Assembly (NCBI GenBank): GCA_029262005.1
Contig: JAJDAG010000195.1
Span: forward strand, 1 to 43,449
Origin: Candidatus Zhuqueibacterota bacterium
GTDB taxonomy: Bacteria > Zhuqueibacterota > Zhuqueibacteria > Oceanimicrobiales > Oceanimicrobiaceae
DNA: 43,449 nucleotides
Reading direction: 5' to 3'
In this document: one piece after another, positions 16,693 through 23,534 of the stretch
How the letters are laid out: each line of letters opens with the position of its first letter
How positions within the stretch are numbered: the first letter of the stretch is position 1
The notes under the pieces: generated by a model
What the model was told of the DNA's origin: nothing
Seen by the model: only the letters and a program-made list of their open reading frames with translations
Databases searched by the model: none
Position numbers and translations under genes: made by a program

Positions 16693-19600
16693 ATGAATCG
16701 TGTTCATTTTTTTGCTCTGATTTTATTTGGTCTAGTCCGGTTTTCTCTTGCTCAAGCGCATATGCAAAACTCATTGGCTGATCAATATTTTTCCAGAGGT
16801 GAGGCATTGGCTAAAGAAGCGCAGCATGACAGTGCAATAGTTTATTTTCAAAAAGCCGGTGTTTTATATAAAAAGAATGAGAATTGGCAAAAGTATGTAA
16901 ACTGTTACAACAAGATGGGGAATTCTGCCTGGCGAACAGGCGCACCTGACCAGGCAAAGGAATGGCTGGAACTCGCTTTGCAAATTGGTAAAAACAAGTT
17001 GGACGGTCAACATCAGGCTGTAGCAAAAAGTTATCACAATATTGGCAATGTTAATCTCGTTACGGGAGATTATGATAGGGCGCTGGAATTTTACCAAGAA
17101 TCTGTTAAAATCAATTTTGCTGTTCTTGGCAAAAGACATCCCGAGCTGGCAAACACATTCAATAATATTGGCATAATTTATCGTAAGAAAGGGGAATATG
17201 GCGAAGCATTAAAGTTTTATCAAAAGTCTTTAAAAATTAGATTAACCAGCTTGGGTGAGCGACATCCCAGGACAGCAGATAGCTACAACAATATCGGTGA
17301 TGTTTATTTTGAGTGGGGGGATTTTGACCGGGCACTGGAATTTTTTAACAAATCTCTGAGTATCCAAATAAAAACATTGGGAGACAAACATCCTGCCGTT
17401 GCTACCGGCTATCACAACCTGGGACGGGTTTATTGGGCCAAAGGAGATTATGATCGTGCGCTGGCAGCCAATCAAAGATCTCTCAAAATAAGAGTAAAAG
17501 TTTTGGGTGAACAACATCGGGATGTTGCGGAAAGTTACTTAAATATTGGCTCGGTTTATTGGAGCAAAGGAGATTACGACCGCGGGCTGGAATTTTACAA
17601 AAAATCACTGGATATAAAGAAAACTGTTTACGGTCCGCAACACCCGGAACTGGCGTCGACTTATAACAACATTGGCAGCGCCAACATGAACAAGAAGGAA
17701 TATGACCGGGCGCTGGAATATTTTACAAAATCACTTAATATTCGATTGCAAACCTTGAAAAAACAGCATCCTTTGTTGGCACATAACTACACCAATATTG
17801 GCCAGGTATATTGGCGGAAAGCAAACTACGAACAAGCGCTGAATTATTTCAACAAAGCGTTAAATGTCAGCTTGAATACGTTGGGCGCGCAAAATTCCGG
17901 AGTTGCAATAATTTATAATGACATTGGCCTGGTTTTTGGGAAAAAAGATGATTCCGAGAGGGCGCTTGATTTCCACCAAAAAGCTCTAAATATTCAATTA
18001 GCTGCTCTGGGCACACACCATCCTGATTTGGCGGCAACTTACAATCATTTTGGTAATATCTATTTTGAACGTGGAGATTTTGCTCGTGCTCTCAAACATT
18101 ATCACAAAGCTTTGCAAGCGAATGCGCCGGCATTCACTAATTCGGATTTAAAACGTAATCCTTCACTGGCTCACATTCTTTCCAAAGAACTGTTGTTGGA
18201 AACTCTTCAGTTGAAAGCCCGGGCCTTAGTTCACAACCATGCCGTTTCCGGGAATCTCAGCGCTCTTAAAGCAGCTTTTTCAGCTTACCGGCTCATCGTT
18301 CAGTTGATCGATCAAATGCGCAGTGGTTACTCGGCAGAGGGTTCAAAATTGTTTTTAGCAGAAAAAACAAACCCGCTTTACGAAAAAGCGATTCAAACCG
18401 CTCTGAACTTGTCAAGGGTCACAGGCGAAACACAGTATGAAACCCAGGCATTTTTATTTGCGGAAAAAGCCAAAGCTGCAGTTTTGTGGGAAGCGCTGCA
18501 AGATTCCCGCGCCAAACAGTTTGCCGGAATTCCCGATTCTCTATTGTCAAGAGAAAAAGATTTGAGAATCGATTTGGCTTTTTATGACACCCGCATTCAA
18601 GAGGAGAATCTGAAAAAGAAGAATCGTGACAGCTTGCTGATCGCTGATTTTGAAAACCGCTATTTTGATTTGAACCGGCGTTATGAGCAATTAATCAAAC
18701 GGTTTGAAAGCGACTTCCCGCAATATTACGCATTGAAATATCAGACCGGGATTGTGGCGGTTGCGGAACATCAGCAGAAATTAGATGAGCAAACAACCAT
18801 TCTGGAATATTTTGTCGGTGATGGCACGGTCACTATTTTTACAATATCTAAATTCAATTTTATGGTGACAGTGGCGCCGCGGGATATTTTGCTGCAAGAC
18901 CGGATTGAGCAGTTGCGTTTGGGCATTACAAAAAATCATGGCGAAGGAAATTATCAGCTTTACGCCCGCAGCGCTTTCCAACTCTACAAAACACTAATTC
19001 AACCGGTCGAGGCGCAACTGCAAACGTCTGAAATTATTATCATTCCGGACGGTATCTTGAACAAAATCCCTTTTGAATGCCTTTTGACAGCAGACTTCGC
19101 AGCGGCTAAAACCATCGATTACCGAAACCCGCCTTACTTGATGAACAAATTTACCATCAGCTATGCTTACTCAGCTAACCTTCTGGATGCCACGACCGGA
19201 CAACCGCACCAGCAGACGCCAAATGATTTCCTGGCATTTGCCCCGGTTTTTGTCGATGGCCCGACTAGTGATTCGAGGAAGGTAGGTCTGTTACAAAACA
19301 CTCATGCTCCGGATACCAGTTGGTCAACCGACAAGATTCACCTGCCGGCGAGTAAACAGGAAGTGCTGGGCATTCAACAACTGTTCCAGAATAGCTATGG
19401 TCTGGCTGCAAAATTAAGCAGGTTGTTTTTAGATAACAAGACCCGTGTTTACCTGGAGAACGCAGCAAACGAGGATAATTTTAAAAAAGAGCAGTTATCG
19501 AATTATCGTTACCTGCACTTGGCCACTCATGGTTTTGCCAACAAAAATAGCCCGGATCTCTCTGGGCTGTCACTAGCCCGACAAAGCAATTCCGCAGAAG

Positions 19601-19941
19601 ATGGTGTGCTCCATCTGCGTGAAATTTACAACCTGCAGTTAAATGCAGACCTGGTGGTGGTGAGTGCCTGCGAAAGCGGCGCCGGAAAGCTGGCAAAAGG
19701 CGAAGGGCTGATTGGCCTGACTCGTGGCTTTATTTATGCCGGCGCCAGGAATCTGGTGGTTTCTCTTTGGAAAGTCAATGACTGGAGCACAGCGGATTTA
19801 ATGCAAGATTTTTATGCGCAAATACTCGAGGGTAAAAATAAAGCGCAGGCGCTTGGTGAAGCCAAAAAGCAGTTAATACTCAGCAATCCCGATTATGCGA
19901 AACCTTATTATTGGGCGCTTTTTATTTTAATTGGTAAGTAG
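16693..19941 (+). CDS. Exported TPR-CHAT caspase-like protease
   Basis: A 1082-residue protein with a signal peptide (about 1-22, ending LAQA), about ten 42-residue kinesin-light-chain-like TPRs (roughly 35-480; for example NNIGDVYFEWGDFDRALEF), a helical middle (500-720) and a C-terminal CHAT domain (about 790-1080). CHAT domains are caspase-fold cysteine proteases. The dyad is intact: H946 in YLHLATHGFA and C993 in VVVSACESGAG, followed by LTRGFIYAGARNLVVSLW. TPRs usually recognise the substrate or control the protease. RBS AAGGAAACGGGG precedes the ATG. Its 3' end overlaps by 20 bases the convergent anti-sigma gene. No CRISPR or gasdermin gene was recognised. The substrate is unknown; the anti-sigma factor is a reasonable candidate (inference). 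Confidence 0.9.
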   Translation: MNRVHFFALILFGLVRFSLAQAHMQNSLADQYFSRGEALAKEAQHDSAIVYFQKAGVLYKKNENWQKYVNCYNKMGNSAWRTGAPDQAKEWLELALQIGKNKLDGQHQAVAKSYHNIGNVNLVTGDYDRALEFYQESVKINFAVLGKRHPELANTFNNIGIIYRKKGEYGEALKFYQKSLKIRLTSLGERHPRTADSYNNIGDVYFEWGDFDRALEFFNKSLSIQIKTLGDKHPAVATGYHNLGRVYWAKGDYDRALAANQRSLKIRVKVLGEQHRDVAESYLNIGSVYWSKGDYDRGLEFYKKSLDIKKTVYGPQHPELASTYNNIGSANMNKKEYDRALEYFTKSLNIRLQTLKKQHPLLAHNYTNIGQVYWRKANYEQALNYFNKALNVSLNTLGAQNSGVAIIYNDIGLVFGKKDDSERALDFHQKALNIQLAALGTHHPDLAATYNHFGNIYFERGDFARALKHYHKALQANAPAFTNSDLKRNPSLAHILSKELLLETLQLKARALVHNHAVSGNLSALKAAFSAYRLIVQLIDQMRSGYSAEGSKLFLAEKTNPLYEKAIQTALNLSRVTGETQYETQAFLFAEKAKAAVLWEALQDSRAKQFAGIPDSLLSREKDLRIDLAFYDTRIQEENLKKKNRDSLLIADFENRYFDLNRRYEQLIKRFESDFPQYYALKYQTGIVAVAEHQQKLDEQTTILEYFVGDGTVTIFTISKFNFMVTVAPRDILLQDRIEQLRLGITKNHGEGNYQLYARSAFQLYKTLIQPVEAQLQTSEIIIIPDGILNKIPFECLLTADFAAAKTIDYRNPPYLMNKFTISYAYSANLLDATTGQPHQQTPNDFLAFAPVFVDGPTSDSRKVGLLQNTHAPDTSWSTDKIHLPASKQEVLGIQQLFQNSYGLAAKLSRLFLDNKTRVYLENAANEDNFKKEQLSNYRYLHLATHGFANKNSPDLSGLSLARQSNSAEDGVLHLREIYNLQLNADLVVVSACESGAGKLAKGEGLIGLTRGFIYAGARNLVVSLWKVNDWSTADLMQDFYAQILEGKNKAQALGEAKKQLILSNPDYAKPYYWALFILIGK

Positions 19942-20722
19942 AAGGTAGTTGCTCCAGCAGTTTTGTTGCTTCCTCCCGGTAAGCAACCGCCTCAGACGCC
20001 AGCGCCTTGTTCAACCACTGACGGGCAGCAGACACATCCTCCTGCATGAGAAAAGCCTTTGCCAGAAAGAAAGCAATTTTGTTGCGATTAACCGGATCTT
20101 CGGTTTTCACAAAAGCATTGTGCAAATGGGTTATGGCCTGTTCAACTTGTTGTGGTTCGAAATAAGGAAAAATTCCCCATTTGGTTTGCCGGGCAGATAA
20201 CAGCGCTTCAGTCCCACGTGCAAATTCACCTTTGGTAGCAGCTGGCTCACCTCTGGTTTCGTGTCTGAGATTCTTTTGCTGCCACTGATTTAATTCAGCA
20301 AGTCCGATGTACTCCGGCAGGCTCAGCCGATACCCTCCGTAAAAAGCCATGATAAAGATGACTGCGGCAACGCCGACATAGCGCCAAAGTGTTGGAAAAA
20401 ACGATGCAAGCGACAATGTTTGTTGTCGTGGATATTTTTTAAGTCGTGGTGTCTCTGCTGTCTCAATTTTCCTGGAAACATTTTGCCAGGCAGTTTCCAC
20501 ATTCAGTGTATTTCGAGGCCGTTGTGAACGGGCAGCGTTGTGGATTTTTTTTGTATCATTAAAGAATTTCTGATTTTCCTCGGACTCGTTCAGCCACTGT
20601 TGCACTGTTTTCTGCTCTGCTTCAGTGGCATCTTCTTCGAGTGTTCGGAATATCAATTCGAGATAGGAGAACTTGTTCATCGTTTTTTTAGGGTATTTGA
20701 ATTTTTCCGGTTGATAATTCAT
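19922..20722 (-). CDS. Membrane anti-sigma factor with C-terminal TPR-like domain
   Basis: A 266-residue protein. The N-terminus (about 15-65; YLELIFRTLEEDATEAEQ, then QQWLNESEENQKFF) matches the sigma-binding domain of FecR-type anti-sigma factors. One membrane helix spans about 112-131. The C-terminal part lacks the FecR beta domain and instead has paired helices (QAITHLHNAFVKTEDP, KAFLMQEDVSAARQWLNKAL) like TPRs, predicted periplasmic. It lies 191 bases downstream of the ECF sigma gene in the same orientation. Neither candidate start has a good ribosome binding site; the second methionine (20680) fits the family N-terminus better. Predicted to hold the sigma factor inactive until an extracytoplasmic signal arrives. 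Confidence 0.82.
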   Translation of the reverse strand: MNYQPEKFKYPKKTMNKFSYLELIFRTLEEDATEAEQKTVQQWLNESEENQKFFNDTKKIHNAARSQRPRNTLNVETAWQNVSRKIETAETPRLKKYPRQQTLSLASFFPTLWRYVGVAAVIFIMAFYGGYRLSLPEYIGLAELNQWQQKNLRHETRGEPAATKGEFARGTEALLSARQTKWGIFPYFEPQQVEQAITHLHNAFVKTEDPVNRNKIAFFLAKAFLMQEDVSAARQWLNKALASEAVAYREEATKLLEQLPSTYQLK

Positions 20723-20913
20723 TTTTCAATATTCGTGATCCCGACCTGTTCTAAATACGCATCAGGAGCCAAAACCCCTACCATGAATTTAATTGCAATT
20801 TTTCGGGCAAACAGTTTAATACGCATCAGTTGCAAAAATCCCTACCGTAAAAAAAATATATTTGAATAATCAATCTCGTATCCACGCAGAAAGTGGGTAC
20901 GAGAATAGGAAAA

Positions 20914-21459
20914 TTAAGTATCCAAGAAAGGTTGTAAACGCTGCCGAATGATATTAAAGGCTTTGGTTTTGCGTTTATCCACAGTTGCAATTGACACACT
21001 TAAAAGGTCGGCAATTTCCTTGTCCTTAAAACCACGCAAGCGCATATTAATAATCACCCGTAAAGGCTCCTCAATATCCTTAATTGCTGTGTGCAATTTT
21101 TGAGTTAATTCCTCATTCTCTTCCTCTGCACCCTCAACAGGAAAATCATGCTCTTCCAGGGAAAGATGGCGGTTTCTGGGCATGCGCAGCCAACTCAGCG
21201 CCTGATTGCGGGCAATGACTTGTAGAAACGCTTTTGCGGATTTCTCCGGATCAAGCGATTTGCGGATTTCCCAAATCTTTATAAAGGTGTTTTGGCAAAG
21301 GTCATTTGCCGCTTCATCGTTGTGGATGAGTTGCCAGATAAGATAATGGATGCTTTCAAAATGCCGGCGAAAGAACACCTCATAAGCGGCCTGATTGGAA
21401 TTCCTGATGGCTTTTACCAATTCTTTGTCAGCTGCGTTATTGAGATTATCATCGGGCAT
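20914..21459 (-). CDS. ECF-family RNA polymerase sigma factor
   Basis: A 181-residue sigma70-family factor with only regions 2 and 4, typical of the ECF group. Region 2 reads FFRRHFESIHYLIWQLIHND, then NTFIKIWEIRKSLDP and AFLQVIARNQALSWLR. Region 4 has the helix-turn-helix LRGFKDKEIADLLSVSIATV. The open frame extends upstream to 21606, but AAGGAGGGAGAGG just before the ATG at 21459 fixes the start. The gene precedes the anti-sigma gene, and its own promoter region faces that of lipoprotein B. It probably controls an envelope response; target genes are not identifiable here. Confidence 0.93.
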   Translation of the reverse strand: MPDDNLNNAADKELVKAIRNSNQAAYEVFFRRHFESIHYLIWQLIHNDEAANDLCQNTFIKIWEIRKSLDPEKSAKAFLQVIARNQALSWLRMPRNRHLSLEEHDFPVEGAEEENEELTQKLHTAIKDIEEPLRVIINMRLRGFKDKEIADLLSVSIATVDKRKTKAFNIIRQRLQPFLDT

Positions 21460-21707
21460 AGATTTATTCCTCTCCCTCCTTTTATACAATAAATGAAGTA
21501 AATATGCAAGTAGTTCGTGTTCAATGTTGCCATTTGGAGGACAAGGCGAGGTATGGGGATTTCTCTTTGATGCGTAAGATAGCCAAACGCAAATAGTGGA
21601 AATCATTTTAGAGATTTTACAGGAAAAGTTGAAATCATGAATTGCACAAATTATTTTTTAACTCCATTTAAACCACTGCTACTTGCCAAACAGAGGCGTC
21701 AAAATTC

Positions 21708-21745
21708 GGTGGTTCGCATGCCACCGTTTAACTTGGGTTGCCACC
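21708..21745 (+). promoter_or_regulatory. Probable upstream activator site of beta-helix lipoprotein B
   Basis: The palindrome GGTGGTTCGCATGCCACC (21708-21725) is followed by CCACC at 21741-21745 and then ATTTCATGT, as in the copy at 15439-15486. It starts 160 bases before the sigma54-like element (161 in the other copy). A shared AATAAACAATTA sits about 104 bases in (21812-21823; 15544-15555 in copy A). Confidence 0.65.
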
Positions 21746-21867
21746 GATTTCATGTAGTTGATTTGATTAAACTCAGCTTATTCAGGGTGATTGTAGTGGT
21801 TGTTACTCTTTAATAAACAATTACATAATGCTTAAGTTGTTTGAAGGTTTTATGGCAAACACATTTG

Positions 21868-21883
21868 TGGCATGAAGGTTGAC
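21868..21883 (+). promoter_or_regulatory. Sigma54-like -24/-12 promoter of lipoprotein B
   Basis: TGGCATGAAGGTTGAC, one base different from the element before lipoprotein A. It starts 69 bases before the ATG. The -12 half ends AC rather than CA, the same departure as in the other copy. Confidence 0.5.
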
Positions 21884-21936
21884 TTTAGGGGTGATAATTC
21901 AAATGTATTTATAACTAATTACGATGGAGGTTTCTT

Positions 21937-22944
21937 ATGAAACGAAGAATGTTTTTACTGGTTGCTTTGACGATTATGACCGGGTTCGGTTGTAATCAGG
22001 ACAACAACCCGAGTTCACCGAAAGTGGAACAACAAACAACTACGATGGAAGAGTTGGCACAACTTTATCAACAGCGTGAAGTTGAGTTTCTTGCTTCAAT
22101 AGCAAAAGACTCCAAGTTGTCCCATACAGTAAATAGTAATTGCGATGCGGAGGAAATCCATGTGCCTGAAGATTATTCAACGATTCGGGCGGCAGTCAAC
22201 GCAGCCTGCGCAGGATCAAGTATTTTTGTGCACGTGGAGGGTAGTCCATATAATGAAACGGTCACAGTTTCGCAAAATGACCTGAAGATTATTGCCAAGG
22301 GAGATGTTACCCTGAATGGGAATTTCATTGTGCAAAGTCATGGTGTTCGCATTGAGCAATTTAATTTCATCATTCCCTATTCTCCTAATATTGGTGTTTG
22401 GGCCCTCAGCACTGCGTCAAGTCTGCAAATCCTCAATAACAATTTTAGTGGTACATCCGCCAGAGTTGGCGTTGTGTTGAACGTTGGGAGCAAAGATTGT
22501 TTGGTTGAAAACAATCAGGCCAGTGGTCTTATGGCGGGAATCTTAGTATCTAGTGACAGGCATGCCATTCGTCATAATACATGTTCCAATAGTCTGCGTA
22601 GTGGAATCCAGGTTTTTGGTAACAATTGCAAACTTACCAACAATATTACAAATTCGAACACTAGTGATGGAATTTCCATAAATGGCATCAACAATGTTCT
22701 TGAAGGCAACATTTGCAATGGAAATAGTCTCGAAGGAATGGATGTCCAGTCGGCTCAGAACACGATCGGTCCGGGAAATGTATGCAATTTCAACCAGGGT
22801 TACGGTATATCACTAACTTCCAGAAATGGTGGTAATACTGTAACCGGTAATCGATTTCAATGCAATAGAAATGGCGCCATATACAACCTAAGCTCTAGCA
22901 ATAACATTTTTGAGAATATAACCAGTTCACCTGACTGTGATTAA
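21937..22944 (+). CDS. Beta-helix lipoprotein B (NosD-like)
   Basis: A 335-residue lipoprotein with signal sequence and lipobox TGFGC, then a linker of about 45 polar residues, then a right-handed beta-helix beginning IHVPEDYSTIRAAVNAACAG. Rungs include GVWALSTASSLQILNN, GVVLNVGSKDCLVENN, GIQVFGNNCKLTNN and GISLTSRNGGNTVTGN, about four more rungs than paralogue A. It ends IFENITSSPDCD, close to the A ending. No catalytic residues are evident. It is preceded by the same ATGGAGGTTT binding site. Probable surface or periplasmic binding protein produced under sigma54 control together with A. Confidence 0.85.
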   Translation: MKRRMFLLVALTIMTGFGCNQDNNPSSPKVEQQTTTMEELAQLYQQREVEFLASIAKDSKLSHTVNSNCDAEEIHVPEDYSTIRAAVNAACAGSSIFVHVEGSPYNETVTVSQNDLKIIAKGDVTLNGNFIVQSHGVRIEQFNFIIPYSPNIGVWALSTASSLQILNNNFSGTSARVGVVLNVGSKDCLVENNQASGLMAGILVSSDRHAIRHNTCSNSLRSGIQVFGNNCKLTNNITNSNTSDGISINGINNVLEGNICNGNSLEGMDVQSAQNTIGPGNVCNFNQGYGISLTSRNGGNTVTGNRFQCNRNGAIYNLSSSNNIFENITSSPDCD

Positions 22945-23010
22945 ATAACAACCTGATTTGTTTCCTTAATGTGCTAGAAATAATATAAAATTGAATAAAG
23001 GAGAACAATC

Positions 23011-23421
23011 ATGTTAAATAAATCCAAAACCCGAAAAAGACTCGCCTGGTACCTGATGTTGAGTTTGCTGTTTTCATACTCTGTTTCGTACAGCGACGGC
23101 GAACACATCACTCCGGTAGAGGTGACAAATAGCACCGAATACGATCTTGATGTTACTTTGAATGGCGATGAATACGTTGTTAAACCCAAAAGTTCGGTTA
23201 AGACCGAAGTGAAAAGTGATAAAGTCCTCGTTCTGGCAGCATATTCCCCGGGACAGAATGTCTCCGGTGATTATGCTGAAAGTTTCGAGACTTCCGGTGA
23301 CAAGGGTAAAAGGAAGACAACTTGCAGTGGAGACTGCACAACCGAGCCGACAAAAAGTTCCGACAAGAAATCGAAATCATCGAAGGTTGCAGTTGATATC
23401 GGGTCGAAGCAAATGCGTTAA
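23011..23421 (+). CDS. Small secreted protein of unknown function
   Basis: A 136-residue protein I do not recognise. A positively charged start and hydrophobic stretch (12-28) form a signal peptide ending near SYSDG. The mature part has a short beta-rich segment (VEVTNSTEYDLDVTLNGDEY) and then a serine/lysine/threonine-rich tail with one close cysteine pair (CSGDC). AAAGGAGAAC precedes the ATG. It lies 66 bases after lipoprotein B with no terminator between, so co-expression is possible. Confidence 0.7.
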   Translation: MLNKSKTRKRLAWYLMLSLLFSYSVSYSDGEHITPVEVTNSTEYDLDVTLNGDEYVVKPKSSVKTEVKSDKVLVLAAYSPGQNVSGDYAESFETSGDKGKRKTTCSGDCTTEPTKSSDKKSKSSKVAVDIGSKQMR

Positions 23422-23455
23422 ATTTCGGCTTTGTTCTTTAAGGTCAGAATTCAAA

Positions 23456-23484
23456 GAGGCCGGCAAACATGATTTGTCGGCCTC
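23456..23484 (+). terminator. Hairpin after the small secreted protein gene
   Basis: GAGGCCGGCAAA pairs with TTTGTCGGCCTC (one wobble) around a 5-base loop. There is no clear T-tract, so termination may be incomplete. Confidence 0.5.
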
Positions 23485-23534
23485 GGTTCTATACTGTCCA
23501 TTTTGGTATAATTATTAAATAAGGAGTGAGTGTC

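Noticed and set aside
16693-21459. A type III-E CRISPR (Craspase) locus
   Set aside because: Only the TPR-CHAT and sigma themes match; there is no gRAMP/Cas7-11, Cas1, Cas2 or array, and the CHAT protein has a signal peptide.
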